The notes below the pieces were generated by a model. That model was not told where the DNA came from. It did no database searches and worked only from the letters and a program-made list of their open reading frames with translations. A program made the translations under genes and the position numbers. A DNA stretch of 64,000 bases, from NCBI RefSeq assembly GCF_000350225.1, contig NW_005179234.1, positions 34,513 to 98,512 on the forward strand, written 5' to 3'. How positions within the stretch are numbered: position 1 is the stretch's first letter; the number at the start of each line of letters is the position of its first letter. Below, piece by piece: positions 29,532 through 41,400 of the stretch. The stretch comes from Chondrus crispus (lineage: Eukaryota > Rhodophyta > Florideophyceae > Gigartinales > Gigartinaceae).

Positions 29532-31562
29532 ATGCTACCCACAAAACGTAATGCAGCATCTGGAACAGAGCGTCTTGGAGTTGTCTTGCTTGCAGCAGGT
29601 TATGGAACCCGTCTTCAACGAGATATTGGCAGCACGCCTTCTTTGTCGATGCTGGCAGGGACGCCGAAACCTCTTCTCCCACTATGCGGACAACCCATCC
29701 TTTCGCATTGGTTGTCACAGCTGCAAACCATCCCTTCAATATCACATATTTTCGTCGTAACGAACGAAGCGCATCTCCCGTTGTACCAACAATGGAAGGC
29801 CGAGTTACCGGTACACCACCACTTGGGTGTTTCTATTCTTTCAGACGGGTCCATTGACAATGCCTCAAGGCTGGGTGCTATTAAGGATATCGCGATTGGT
29901 CTCAATTCTCTTAAGACGACATCAGCGGACAAAGCACTGATTATTGCCTGTGATACAATACTACCGGATATTGACATGTTAGACTATGTCTCGAAGTTTG
30001 TAGATGGTGAGCATTCTGCGGCGACCTTTGCATATCCCCTCGCAGACATGAACGACTGCGTACGACGCGGTATGTTCAAATTTCGCACGGAGCTGTCAGG
30101 AGAACTCATTGCTGAGGCGGTTATCGAAAAGCCGAAGAGCCCGGAACTGGCCCCGTCAAATCTTGCTTCGGCGCCAATCTACTTGCTTCGAAAAAACCTT
30201 TGGCAAACCCTGGGACATTTCTCGGAAGAGCAAGAAAACTTGGGAGTGCCACTAGAGAAGCGTGATGCACCGGGATTCTGGTTAGCATGGCTCGTCCCGA
30301 AGCATTCATGCAGATTATTTCAAGTGGTGCAAAGGATTGATATAGGTTCTCTCCAACACTATAAAGACGCACTCTGGGATTTGACGCTTCCCAAATCTGG
30401 CATGCGGAGCAGTAAAGTGCCGCGAAGAGCAAAATATGAACCTGCTGTTGGACGTGCTTTTCCGCGAGCAGGTTTCCTCGGGAATCCTTCGGACGGCTAC
30501 GGCGGCAAGGTCATTGCCTTTTCCTTAGCATCAGAGGGCTACGCTGAGGTTGTAGCGACACCCCATGACAGTTTTGCGGTGCGCTCCAACCCAAAGCATG
30601 AGCATTTGGAAAGCTACAACAGTCTTTCTCAGTTCTTAGATCACGTGGACAACTTTGGTATTCACTACGGAGCGCGCGTACTAGTTCTTGCTGCGTCTGC
30701 CATGTTCGCAAGAGTGTACAAACAATATATGCAAGATCAATCTGCTGCCGGAGAAGAGCAAGATGGGAAGAAAGATTCCTTCAGTTTGCTTCCAAATTGT
30801 CAATTAACATACTCAACCTCCATACCAGCGCGCATCGGTTTATCAGGTTCTTCTGCTTTTATTCTTGCAACGCTACTGGCATTGGCCAGATATCACGGCA
30901 CTTCGCTCCCAGAAATCAACCCAGATATCCACTTCTGGCCAAAATTGATGCGCTCTGCTGAAACGGATTTGTTAGGTATTGCATGTGGGCTACAGGATCG
31001 CGTGATACAATTGATGCAGGGTTGTGTGACGATGGATTTCACAGGCATGACGTCTGGGGAAGAGTGGAAATGGCTGCCGGATGGCTGCTTACCTGAGATG
31101 TGGATAGCGTACCGTGGAGAAGGGACAATAGGGGAGGACTCTGGCAAAGTCCACAGCAATTTACGATCAAGATACGACGCGAAGGATTCTGAAGTTCTCG
31201 CTATAGTCAAGGAGCTATGCAGTTTGGTAGATTCTGGTCAAATCATATTGGAGCAAGGCGCGAAAGGGAACCGAGAGGTTTACAAAGAGCTGCCGCACCT
31301 CATCAGCAAAAATTTTCAGCTCCGAGTTGCTCTGGTCGGACCACATGTTGTTGGCAAGCAAAACACGGACTTGGTTTCTATTGCGAAGCAAGCAGGCTTG
31401 GCAGCAAAAATGACAGGGAGCGGGGGTTGCGCTCTGTGTCTTCCAAATCCGGTTCGCCAATTGAGTGGCTCGGAGGTAGCAGGGGCCAAAGCAGTCTTCG
31501 AAAAACATGATATGGTCCTCCACAAAGTAGAAGTACTCCCTCGAAGAGAATGGCTACCGTAA
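29532..31562 (+). CDS. Bifunctional nucleotidyltransferase-glucuronokinase fusion
   Basis: 676-residue protein with two enzyme domains. Residues about 15-280 form a sugar-phosphate nucleotidyltransferase: GVVLLAAGYGTRL, then TPKPLLPLCGQPIL, an ACDTILPD metal site, and EAVIEKPK. Residues about 305-676 form a GHMP kinase closest to glucuronokinase: RAGFLGNPSDGYGGK, the ATP loop PARIGLSGSSAF near residue 432, GLQDRVIQLMQGCVTMDF, and the last motif MTGSGGCALC near 625. Together they would turn free D-glucuronate into its 1-phosphate and then a nucleotide sugar, as separate enzymes do in plant salvage. Specificity of the N-terminal domain is not readable from motifs. The layout resembles the FKP fucose enzyme but with a different kinase. 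No targeting peptide, so probably cytosolic. Role in wall or matrix polysaccharide supply is inferred. Confidence 0.83.
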   Translation: MLPTKRNAASGTERLGVVLLAAGYGTRLQRDIGSTPSLSMLAGTPKPLLPLCGQPILSHWLSQLQTIPSISHIFVVTNEAHLPLYQQWKAELPVHHHLGVSILSDGSIDNASRLGAIKDIAIGLNSLKTTSADKALIIACDTILPDIDMLDYVSKFVDGEHSAATFAYPLADMNDCVRRGMFKFRTELSGELIAEAVIEKPKSPELAPSNLASAPIYLLRKNLWQTLGHFSEEQENLGVPLEKRDAPGFWLAWLVPKHSCRLFQVVQRIDIGSLQHYKDALWDLTLPKSGMRSSKVPRRAKYEPAVGRAFPRAGFLGNPSDGYGGKVIAFSLASEGYAEVVATPHDSFAVRSNPKHEHLESYNSLSQFLDHVDNFGIHYGARVLVLAASAMFARVYKQYMQDQSAAGEEQDGKKDSFSLLPNCQLTYSTSIPARIGLSGSSAFILATLLALARYHGTSLPEINPDIHFWPKLMRSAETDLLGIACGLQDRVIQLMQGCVTMDFTGMTSGEEWKWLPDGCLPEMWIAYRGEGTIGEDSGKVHSNLRSRYDAKDSEVLAIVKELCSLVDSGQIILEQGAKGNREVYKELPHLISKNFQLRVALVGPHVVGKQNTDLVSIAKQAGLAAKMTGSGGCALCLPNPVRQLSGSEVAGAKAVFEKHDMVLHKVEVLPRREWLP

Positions 31563-31705
31563 GAATAAACATCAGTTCACTGGTTTATTTTTTATGCTGG
31601 AGGGGAGACTGAGTCCCACCTTGAAGCAGAGCACATGTAGTAGTTATAGCCGTGCGCAAACGGAAGTGAGGACACGTGGTTTAATATGAGTAAGGTTAGC
31701 CAAAA

Positions 31706-32842
31706 TCAGGAACGCGAAGACTGGGGGATGGGAAGCTCAAAGTAGACATAGGGATAGAAGTCCTTATCACCGGTGATGCCAGGAATGTTAGTGACCTCCT
31801 CAGAATCCCCTGCGGCGGCCCAGGAACCGCCCAAGTGCCCAAACATTTCATTCAGTGACGAACGCAAACGGGAATCAGCCTTGCCCTTTGGTAATATCAG
31901 CGAAACATCGAAATTGACTGGGAGGCCATAACGCAAGACACTCTCGGCAAAGGCACGAAGGGCTTTGAGATGCACCATAGCAATGAAAGTCTCAGCAAAC
32001 GCTGTCTCGGCCCACTTTGTGAAAGTAGCCTGCTGGGTCTGCGCTTCGTCCTTGAGTCGGTCCTCTTCTTCTGCAGACCTCGACTTTGCAGTCGGGTCAA
32101 AGACGAAGTCTCTGACTGTGTACCGCTTCTCTCTGCAAGCTGTTTTAAAGTCTTCGACGGACTTTTTGAATACGTTGACGGCGAAAAGAGAATATTCATT
32201 GTCGGTAGAAATCTTCTTGGCCGAACGCGGAACGACAAGGTTTGCGAGCTGTTCGTACGTACTCAAGAATTCGGGTTCGTTGTATGAGGCGAAGACAACA
32301 AAGAGCGTGGTGATGTGTTCAGACTCGACGACATGCTCTGCCTCGACAATGGTGGACAGATGGCGGGTCATGAGAGTTCCCTGAGAGCGACGCTCGATAG
32401 TGGTGAGTGCTTGCTTCGTTGAGGTGAAATCGTTTAGTCGGATTTTCATGTCATCTTCCATTCGAAAAACCTGTTCCATGATGGTCTTGCGAATATCGGA
32501 CAAGGAATCAGAAGAGGCGAACTTTGCCTCGTCCCACTCGAAATCGGTAACGTACTCGATGATGTCGACACCGTCGACGGTAGGAATTGCAGAGGAGGAT
32601 ACAGTGAGATCGCGGTACTGCCTGAGGACGCGATCGACGGTTGACTCGAGATTCTTTTCATCGCGGGTAATGGCATCGGCGACGGAAATGAGGGAGTCGA
32701 GAGTCCCGACTCGAAACTCAGGAAGCTGGAGAAGATGGGCATTGCAGAGTCCCAACTTGGCTTCAAGAGAATCTTTGATGGAAGCAAAGGAAGATCGACC
32801 ACCCTCATTTGGGGCCGAAACGACCCACCACTTGGACGTCAT
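31706..32842 (-). CDS. VMA5: V-type ATPase subunit C
   Basis: 378-residue peripheral V1 subunit that links the stator stalks to the membrane sector and controls reversible V1-Vo assembly. The start MTSKWWVVSAPNEGG matches the family opening 'FWLISAP'. Conserved segments are FRVGTLDSLISVADAI, YLxxFEWDEAKF (as YVTDFEWDEAKF), TTIERRSQGTLMTRHLSTIV, LFVVFASYNEPEFLSTYEQLANLVVPRSAKKI in parts, and the C-terminal region RYGLPVNFDVSLILP. The YPYVYFELPIP ending is typical. Length agrees with the family. The gene converges with the glucuronokinase fusion, about 140 bp apart. Single exon. Confidence 0.95.
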   Translation of the reverse strand: MTSKWWVVSAPNEGGRSSFASIKDSLEAKLGLCNAHLLQLPEFRVGTLDSLISVADAITRDEKNLESTVDRVLRQYRDLTVSSSAIPTVDGVDIIEYVTDFEWDEAKFASSDSLSDIRKTIMEQVFRMEDDMKIRLNDFTSTKQALTTIERRSQGTLMTRHLSTIVEAEHVVESEHITTLFVVFASYNEPEFLSTYEQLANLVVPRSAKKISTDNEYSLFAVNVFKKSVEDFKTACREKRYTVRDFVFDPTAKSRSAEEEDRLKDEAQTQQATFTKWAETAFAETFIAMVHLKALRAFAESVLRYGLPVNFDVSLILPKGKADSRLRSSLNEMFGHLGGSWAAAGDSEEVTNIPGITGDKDFYPYVYFELPIPQSSRS

Positions 32843-33450
32843 GATTTGTCAAGGTGTGGGGGGAATGGAGAGTACGAGCCCGTGAAGCAGCAAAGACCCA
32901 GAGGTCAAATGACTCCGTCAAAAGGGCAGGGTGGCGCAAATATGGGATGAATCGGTGCTGAAAAAGCGTTGAGGGAGCGGCGATAGAGGTCTGAAAGGAT
33001 GATGGGGTCGTTAGGAGGGGCTGAAAACGTTGGAAACGAATCGAGGTTGCGAAAGGATTGTTCTGCAGGCCTCATCGATGATGCGTACAGTACGAATACC
33101 CTCAGCATGCGTACTCAGCTTCACTGTAAGTACACTCCACTTGGCATGTAACTATTCGCATTTGCCTCTTCGGGGTATGAGTTGCTCTTCGACGTGGACA
33201 CGACTGCATCGTGTACAACTACACACGTATCACACTATCTTATATGGCTCTGCATGTCACCTCTGAGTACTGTACAGTATTACTCCAGCAGAAACCGCGG
33301 TTGGGCAGAGGAACGCATACACTGTACCCTTGGGTACCATATTGTACCCTTCGAAGGGTACCGTTACCCTTATGCTAAGGGGTAACGTTACGGTACAGCG
33401 TGCAATTATTGTATCATACAGAACTTACGCTCACAAGGAATAACCCACTA
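32843..33450. other. Intergenic, palindrome-rich
   Basis: No gene. It includes the promoter side of the V-ATPase C gene, the 18 bp palindrome GTACCC-TTCGAA-GGGTAC at 33344-33361, and a following imperfect hairpin with arms GTTACCCTTA and TAAGGGGTAAC at about 33363-33386. Confidence 0.5.
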
Positions 33451-34718
33451 CAGGGGGGGGTCGCTCAATAGTGCCTACTTTAGTAGTGCTTCCCTCTATA
33501 TAGTGCTACGGCTCACCCTCTGGCACAGGTTATCATACGCTCACACGTGTATCATCCGACATGGTTCAGTACTCAAAGGATGAAGTTATTTAGTTGTGTT
33601 ATACAGGCTTTGTTGTGTTTGTGTTAGCAGTGTGCTTTGTCCCCAAGGTTAGACTTGTGTTGAAGATCAAACGAATTTTTAATGAGGTTTGAGCATTTTT
33701 TTGAACAGAAAGTCAGTGTGCTACGAAGGCTTACAGTTACCAGAAAATGAAAGGAAAATAGCGGAGGCTGGTAAGCGGACTGCGCGCTAAAGAGCACGAC
33801 TTGTGATAGGGCACGAAGTGCGGGTGGGACGGTGGGAAAAAGCAAGCGACGACTTGAGGGAGAAAGAGAATTGAAGGCTCCGAGGCGTCGCCTTAAATCC
33901 TACTTCCAAGGACTGTTCCAGGCATTCGGTAAACCATGCTTGAGTCATGATGAATCTTGATTTCATGGCAGCACGGTAGAACAAATGGTGGAAGCCTCCC
34001 TTATCTCACCTTGGTTCACAAATGTGTGTGTGATCGTCTAAATGGGCGCCTCCGGAAATTATTTTTTGTGTCAGAGTCATATTTTTCTTTTTTGTGAACA
34101 AAAAATGAGTTTTACCACGGAAATGCTTGCGCACATAATGTGCGTCCCCCTACTGTACGCATGCTTTGAACTCGTTCCTAATGACGAGCACGGTGTGTCA
34201 GGGTCGTTCCTAACGACGAGCACGGCACCGGACGCCGGCGATGACGCCGTCGGAGCTCTATCTACAGTGTGTGCTGTGAGCTAAGCTCAATCATGATGGT
34301 GTTTTCACCGAGCAGCCACCGTCAGAACCATGAATGACCAAATGGCTATTCTATTGCTACTTCTCATTCAGAGCCATGCTCGGTAGGATGTAGATGTCGA
34401 GTCTCGTCGGTCGGGCGGCGGCCGACACTTTCTCTGTGTACAGTAAATTTGGATTGTACGCGCGCACATTTTGACATTTGTGCGATACACATTTAACCTA
34501 GCATGGGGTCGCCCGTCCGAGAAAACGGCGCGTTGTGTGTACACAACGCGCCGTTTGTGTGTCACAAAATCCCGATTTGGTCAACACAATTTGCGATTTT
34601 AGAATTTCAGGAGTCGCCCAATATATGTATTTGAGCCTCCTTTCTATAGTGCCATCCCCCCAATAGTGTCATAGCTAGAGGTATGTCACGCTATAGCACT
34701 ATATCGTAGGAGGCACTG
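33451..34718. mobile_element. Non-autonomous Tc1/mariner-like element, long form (1268 bp)
   Basis: The element starts CAGGG and ends CACTG, with TA on both sides (33449-33450 and 34719-34720), as expected for TA-targeting DNA transposons. The outer ends share an imperfect inverted motif around AGTGCCT-CCT. The first about 195 bp and last about 100 bp are nearly identical to the whole of the short copy at 54977-55263. The middle about 970 bp is specific to this copy and codes for no recognisable transposase. It holds a strong hairpin at 34523-34556 and a duplicated 22 bp segment at 34170-34226. Confidence 0.65.
34523..34556. repeat. Strong hairpin with 16 bp perfect arms
   Basis: Arms AAACGGCGCGTTGTGT and ACACAACGCGCCGTTT around a 2-base centre. 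It lies inside the long Tc1-like element and could be a nested foldback remnant. Confidence 0.9.
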
Positions 34719-36342
34719 TAATATCATCCATTTGAAGGTGTCCTGAGCATTGTGCTAGGGTGCAACTACAGTATGTGCGGTACATGTCGTACCGCGCGGT
34801 AAAACGCCCCGTTCTCTATCTTATTCATTAGTCCTGGTACTGCATTGTGTTGGACCGAACACGAAGCCTATCCTATCCATACATGCATTCGCAACAATAG
34901 TCATCGAATAAAGCATTTACATCCATACACAATACCTTTAGAAACACGACGTCTACACCCCCACAAGGCCCTTCCCCTGCCTATCCACCTTCTCTCATCG
35001 CCCACTTTAAAAACTTTCCTCACCACCTCACCCTGCACCAGCAATCTCACTCTGCCCTGCTCTGCAGATGTCTACGTCACTTGCAAGTAGTCTCACAAAA
35101 CGCCATCGACCGTTCCGCCGGCTCAGTCGTCTATTCGGTCTCATACTCTCTGCATGGCTCACTGTTAAAGCCGCATCACGTGTGGTCCAATTCGTTCAAA
35201 TCTACAACGCCAATTTTTTGCCATGATTGCAAACTTGCGCGACTTCCTCTCCATTTCAGGCGAGCCCTCTCCCCAATGTCTCGCGTTCTTTAATAATCCT
35301 AAGCTCGCAAAATATGATCCCGTTCCCCATCAAACCTGCCCTGTGATTGTTCTCCACCGCATAATAGTGTCATCTCCAATCCTGAGACATCTATTTAATC
35401 TCTGAATCCAACACCTCTCGTATAATTCACGAAGACAAACTCCGCTCCCCTTCCACGCGCTCTATTTTGTCCTTCCTCTTTCTACTCACTTTCCTTTACC
35501 TCTAACACACCGCATCTCAACCACTTTCGCCTGACTATCAGTCTGTACAAAATGGAAGCCTCGTTGCACAAATGAGATCATTGCCCTTCATCCCATCTAC
35601 TAATCTCGAATGCACATAGAGCAGGGTAATTCGCTGCTGTCGCACCACTTGCTTGTGTATACAACGATTGCACATATGCAGAGTCTCTCTATGTTCAATA
35701 TTTTAGAGTTAATGTTTGCTTTGTGTGCTGCATTCGCTGCGACACGAAAGATACTGAAGGTATTCAAGAGCGTTTGTGGCCATCGAATCTTCACGCGCAA
35801 CGGCAAGTTCTTGATGAGCAATAGATGCATTTTGTTCTGTTTGCAGAGGTGTCTCAGAAGTTCTAGTCATTCAGACAAATGGATGCAAGTCCCGTTACGG
35901 ATACATCTCCGCGACCGAAACAAGTTTGTCAATATTCGAATTACAAAGTTCTATGGATTTATCAACGGCTATACATAAAAAAGAAAAGTCGCGCATGGTG
36001 GAACAGTTGCGTCCTTACTTCCTATCTAATACGGTACTATTCTCGGGAACGATACACATCGAACTCAAAAGAGTTTCAATGAAACATCGAGCCTCACTTA
36101 TCGAACGCTCTCCTAGTTCAAAGAAAGAAACATGCTGACATGGATACTCATTGTGAAGCTTGGGAGTTGAGCAGATTTTAGGCAGATGAAATGCAGGAGT
36201 GCGATTTTATTGCCCTTGCAATCTGACTGTGGTACAGTTCTCCGTTTCGAAGAAAGCTTGATAAGAAAAGCGGGAAAAAAACCATAAAAGCACAACAAGA
36301 GTTTCCGAAACTTCAGTAGAGCGCTAAGTCCAATAATCATAA
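34719..36342. other. Intergenic, no gene seen
   Basis: AT-richer sequence with short frames lacking coding character. The C/T-rich stretch around 35400-35530 resembles a promoter/leader, but no convincing reading frame follows it. Confidence 0.4.
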
Positions 36343-37068
36343 TCACCGTCTACGGTCTCGATCTCTTTTCTTGATTTCCTGAACTTGTGCGTCGAAATCT
36401 GCGATTGGTGGAAGCCTCGTCGAAGTAGGTGACCTCGGAGCTTTCGACCCTCCAGGATTAGGATGCCTCGACTCAACTAAAAGCGAAGAAATAGGAATAC
36501 CACTCCGGGGTGTGGTAACTGAAGTTCTCTTGGGGCTTCCAGTTGAAGCGCTTCCTCGAGGAGGAGATGCCGCCCCGCCTCTTTTGGGTGCTTTTGGTAA
36601 AATAGGCCTCACCTCTTGTTGGGCAAGAAGGTGCTTCTCAAAAATCGTCATCACAGAAATACCCCCAGAGGGTCTAGTCTCGCACTGTCTCCTCGCATTT
36701 GTGCTTACAAGCTTTGCACTCTCATGAGGCCTCTTGTCAACAACCATATTAACGATGTCCGTAACGACATCCCTTTTCAATTGCGGGATTGTCTTCTGCT
36801 CTACAGTTGCGCACTCCTGCGTAAACGCTCGAACAAGATTACTCCAAGCGAGTTGATACCTTGGACCTGAAATGGTACTGAGCCAGCCTGAATAGTCTCG
36901 GAAACCCGCTGGAACGAAAACGGGACCTCCAATGACGTTAGCAAATTGGCTGATGCTTTGGTGCATAGTTGGGCTGACGAGGGACTGTCGCGGCTGCCGC
37001 CCCCTTCTCCGCTTCTCCCGCTTTTCACCTGATCCTCCAGCTTCTTTTGAAGATCCTGCGCTTGACAT
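36343..37068 (-). CDS. Hypothetical basic, Ser/Pro-rich protein
   Basis: 241 residues from MSSAGSSKEAGG; an earlier Met at 37224 would add 52 residues of unlikely sequence. Not recognised. The N-terminus is Lys/Arg-rich (EKREKRRRGRQPRQ), a plausible nuclear signal. A central folded-looking part of about 110 residues contains GPVFVPAGFRDYSGWLS and YQLAWSNLVRAFTQECA. The C-terminal third is a Pro/Ser/Arg-rich tail ending KKRDRDRRR. It is isolated between repeats, with gene-poor sequence on both sides. It could be a lineage-specific nuclear gene or a domesticated or decayed transposon ORF. Confidence 0.5.
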   Translation of the reverse strand: MSSAGSSKEAGGSGEKREKRRRGRQPRQSLVSPTMHQSISQFANVIGGPVFVPAGFRDYSGWLSTISGPRYQLAWSNLVRAFTQECATVEQKTIPQLKRDVVTDIVNMVVDKRPHESAKLVSTNARRQCETRPSGGISVMTIFEKHLLAQQEVRPILPKAPKRGGAASPPRGSASTGSPKRTSVTTPRSGIPISSLLVESRHPNPGGSKAPRSPTSTRLPPIADFDAQVQEIKKRDRDRRR

Positions 37069-40000
37069 GTTTTGGGATGTTGTTACGTTAACTAGAAATC
37101 TTGACCTGTTTTGCAGTGTGTCAGTAGAGGTCAAGATGCATGAACTGCTTCGATGGCTGCCGGGATTCGAGCTGATGGCTGAAGTATGTTGCGGAAGAAA
37201 AGGTACGGGGAGAACCTCCACCATGTCTCGGTGTCCTTTATGTAGAGCTGATGGGACAGCCGTGACAATTCAAACGAGTTCGATGATGACAAAGCTGAAT
37301 GTGGAGGCGGGCAAACTACATCAGTGTATTGCGAGTGCGTATGTTAGTGGTAGTTGAGAGGTGAGAGATGGAAATAGGAACTGGAAAGGCTAATAAAAGA
37401 AATACTGCAACGAAGATGTTGTATGTCGCGCACATTGAGTGTAAATGCACGTGCATAAGGAAGGTAGAGGAAGGGAATTGTGCTGTTGGTAAGACATGAA
37501 GGAGTGGTCGTTCATCTTGTGAACTCAATTGCTTGCATGCGGAGGTTTGCGTAGTCTTGGAAGAGCGAAAGCTAGTTGGTTAGGCGATGGGGTTCCAGCG
37601 TGTGAAGCCATGTATCTGGAGATGAATGAATAGAGTCTCAAGATCTTGTACAGACTACCCCTTGCATCAGAGCGTGACCTCCTTTTCCTTCCTTTCATAA
37701 ACCGTTCAATTTATTAGCATTTTTCTCTCTCTTTACTTTCTCCGAGGATTACTACCTCATACTCGTTGCCGAAGAGAGATCTACTCATCCATATCTGCAT
37801 TCTTCTCCAAGTTGTTCTCAACGGCTACTCGCTGAGGAACACGGCACAGTCCAAAACTCGCGAAACATCGACGATTTTTGAGCCGCCAAACTCATCGACA
37901 CGCCATCTGAGCGGCTCTGTACGAGACAAGGAGCTTGGCCTTCGCTCCCCACCATTCATCGTTGTCCTACACTTCAATCCGCACTCCACACACGTATCGG
38001 TATAGGAACGACCGCAGGCCCCTCAGCACTGAGGTCATTCGAACTGCCAATCCTATTTTCCGTCTCCGTTATATTGGTTCCATTTTTCTACATTTCGTAG
38101 ACCATTTGCTCGATGCCATAGACTTCCCTGCTTCTACTGCCGCGCTTGCAGAATGGAGTGGACTTTTCAACGAGGTACACTGCAAAACACACCGATACGG
38201 AAAATGTTTTCCACTCGCTTCCAATGTTAAAAGATATAGGATCCTCCGCTTTGTATTCCTCCGAGAACAACCAGACTCTCCTGCCCCTTAGTGCCGATAT
38301 GACATGGAATCCCTTCTGTCCCACACCGTTACGACAACATCCCGCGCCTTGTTGCTGAACATAACAGCAAGAATGTCTTGAAAGGGCGCAATCTCCCACC
38401 TGTAGTGGTCGTTCTCTGCATCCATATCACATTTCTGCGTGCACAGGTTCCAGTATGTGCTCGCCAAAGCAATACCCAAGGTTTATTTTGATCATACCCC
38501 TCGGTATCTGATATTGAAAGGGAGTATACCTCGCATTACTGAATTCCGCAAGCAGTTCAACTTCACTTTCACTTCCATGGGATCTCGCCTCACGCTATAT
38601 ATACACTCCCTGCGCCTTTTTCTGTCTTCCACCCATTGTGCAAACACTTTACTACGTTCTATCATGTTTTCCACATTCAATTGTTGCACTGATGCGGCAT
38701 CCTCGTTTCTCAGTGGCAACTGTAGTATTTAAATTTTACCTGACACAGAGACTGCGCAGAGATTGCTAGCGGACAAAAAAAACCTTCAGGTGCACGCCGT
38801 GCACGCACAGAGGCCATGCTCAGCTGAGGTGCAGTCCATCCACGACCAGTAGTAAATGCTATGAAGAACTAATCTAACAATGAGTGAGGCTATGTCCACA
38901 CGGAACTTTTTTCTCATATGAATGCCAAGTCTTTACTTGTTAGGCGTGGAAAAGCGAACACTCTCACAAGTGTTTTTTTACGTTGAGCATATGCGTCGTA
39001 CTCAATACAGAAGAGCGTTCCTCTCGGCACGAGCCCTCGTGTATGTACAGTACTACAGACAACATTTCGATATTCTGTCCTTTAAAATGTCAACGTCTAC
39101 TCATACAGTATACAGTATTGCAGTGGCAACTTCTCACATGAAAGATACTATGGCGGCTCATCTTCGATCAGTAAGACCCCTTAGCTTCAATATGTCAATT
39201 TGTGTCTCCTTAGTGTTTAGCAGAGGGAGCTGAATACACAGTGTCGTGTCATGCAGATGCGCCAAAAAAATGGGAATCGTCTTGATATTGCATGCCACGT
39301 AATATGTAACAGACGTTCCATAGCACTGGCTAGACGAAAACACTTCACAAGGCCCTGTAGCATTTCGGCAGAGCAGACCTTCCATTTTATTGCAGCACTA
39401 AAAAAGGGCTTTACGAAAAGTATGTTCTTGCCTCACCTCAAGCAGGGTAACTAGTTTCCCTTCGTATGGAAAGCATGAAGGGGCTCCCTATTTGTGAAGA
39501 GGATGCGTGGCCGCACGACGATGAAATATACACATCTCGTGTGTACTACGTTCCTTTACATTTCACGACAATGTAGGGGAAAACTACTGATGTGTACCTT
39601 CGCTTGCTTGGCAGACAGTAATCCCACAAAGAGTCATTTGGCATTGTATGAAGGACAAAAGCTGACATTGCGGCCACCCTATACCTTCGCTGTTTTCTCC
39701 AGCACATTACTGGACATAGCAAGGGAAGCAATTGTTTGTCAGGGTGTCGTCTCCAGTACGAGACGGGATGCTCCCGGAGTACGCTCCGCCTTGCGACATT
39801 CCTGTTGAAGTAATGTATTGACAGATGAAAACATGAAGAATATTTCACCTCGGTCCTCTTGCCTTCTGATCTTACAACAGGTACGGACTGCGTACTGTAT
39901 CACGAGAATTCATGGTGCCTTGCGACCTTACAATCTGTGAGCTGACACGAGAGCCATCAAGGCCAATCGGTCATCATGACAGGTCTGGGTTCGTTATAGA

Positions 40001-41400
40001 ACTACGGGAAGCAAGAGGTGAACAGCGTCCCTCCAGAAGAGCAGAGGTGGCCACAGAAACAACGAAAGGCTGAAATCGGGGTCTGGTTCATGGGAACCCC
40101 GAATTTCAGTTCCTACGCAATAGCCAGTTTGACGCACATATAAACTAATAGTGGAACGCCGGTGCTTCCCTTCAATACGGTAAGACCAGACTCAAAAAGT
40201 GGTTGATATTCGTAACTGATATCGTCTTTTGGTCACGTTTTGTGACTCACACCCACAAAACAAAGAGCCGCACGCGTCAGGGACATTTCTTGGAAACTCA
40301 GAGTCCCGACCGAGAACAATTTTCCTTGAGAGCTTACTTGTTCTGTCACCGCTTCAAGAATGCAAAATGCTCATTTGCATTTGCGAAAGAAGAATTGGCG
40401 AATGCGCGAGGGTGTGCAAGACATATTGTCTTGGCTCACACTTGTCGCACAGCAAAAATCCCTCTGAATACTCTCTTATGTATGTAGTTGAAGAAAAGGT
40501 TCTTACGACAGTAGGTATGAGCTGATCAGCTCGAGAGCTTATACGTAGATAGCGTGTAGGGTTAAAAGCAGTCAAAGATATGCCACCTTAAGTCACTGTG
40601 TGAACCACAGGGGTAACTTGTTCGGCCTCTGATGCTGATTCGCGGGACGAAATTGTTGGAGTGAACCGTTGGGTTTCTTGTAAGCATTCAACGATCGTCT
40701 CAGAAGCGACTTGCCCATCTACCATGTGACTGATACCTTGCAGAATCGATCGAGAGGTCGAAGTTTATATTCATATATAAAAGTCCCGTGACTACATTTT
40801 GGTATCTTTTCATTTCCTTGGTTGTATTTCGACTGCGCTTTTGCCGACTCGATATTTCGGCATTGCTTCAAAGGCCATTTTAACACGAAGCAGAAATCGT
40901 TTGTGCGCAATGCCCTGACTTCTCTGTTGCGATACAGTAGACATAGAAGGGAGTTTGTCGGCGGAAGTTTGTAATTTTTTCGTTGGGTGTTTTTGACGAA
41001 GCGGGTCTGCGCATAAAAGATTATATGCTTGGGTGTTCCACGCTTTTTGCATGAGTTATAATGCTGGATATAGCTTTCATATCCTTTATGAATGAGGAAG
41101 ATGGAATGGGTATGTTTTCTGTTGAGGCCCGACCTGGCTGGAACTTGTTGGTTGGGTCTGGACTCTGACGAACCGTTTTGTTATTCCATTGGTCGCTTGC
41201 ATGGGCAACAAGAATTTAGGAAGGTGGGCGAGCGCGCGAGGAAAGCTGATGTGCGGAAAACGGAATATCGACCGTCTCTATTCTTTATACCGATGTGAGT
41301 TATCCGATGCTCAGTCAAGCGAATGTCGCTGCCGTTTCTTGGCTCTGCGCATGGAATGTATGAGGGCGTCGTTCCGCCTCATCGATCGGGCCAAACATGT
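37069..41400. other. Long gene-poor region
   Basis: About 4.3 kb with only short frames and no recognised motif, tRNA or rRNA. Many TACAGTA/GTACTGT-type words are scattered through it, as elsewhere in the repeat-rich part of the window. Confidence 0.45.

Noticed and set aside
38088-38732. Short frames of 75-118 residues in the 38 kb region
   Set aside because: No motif, no start context and no support from composition; treated as noise.
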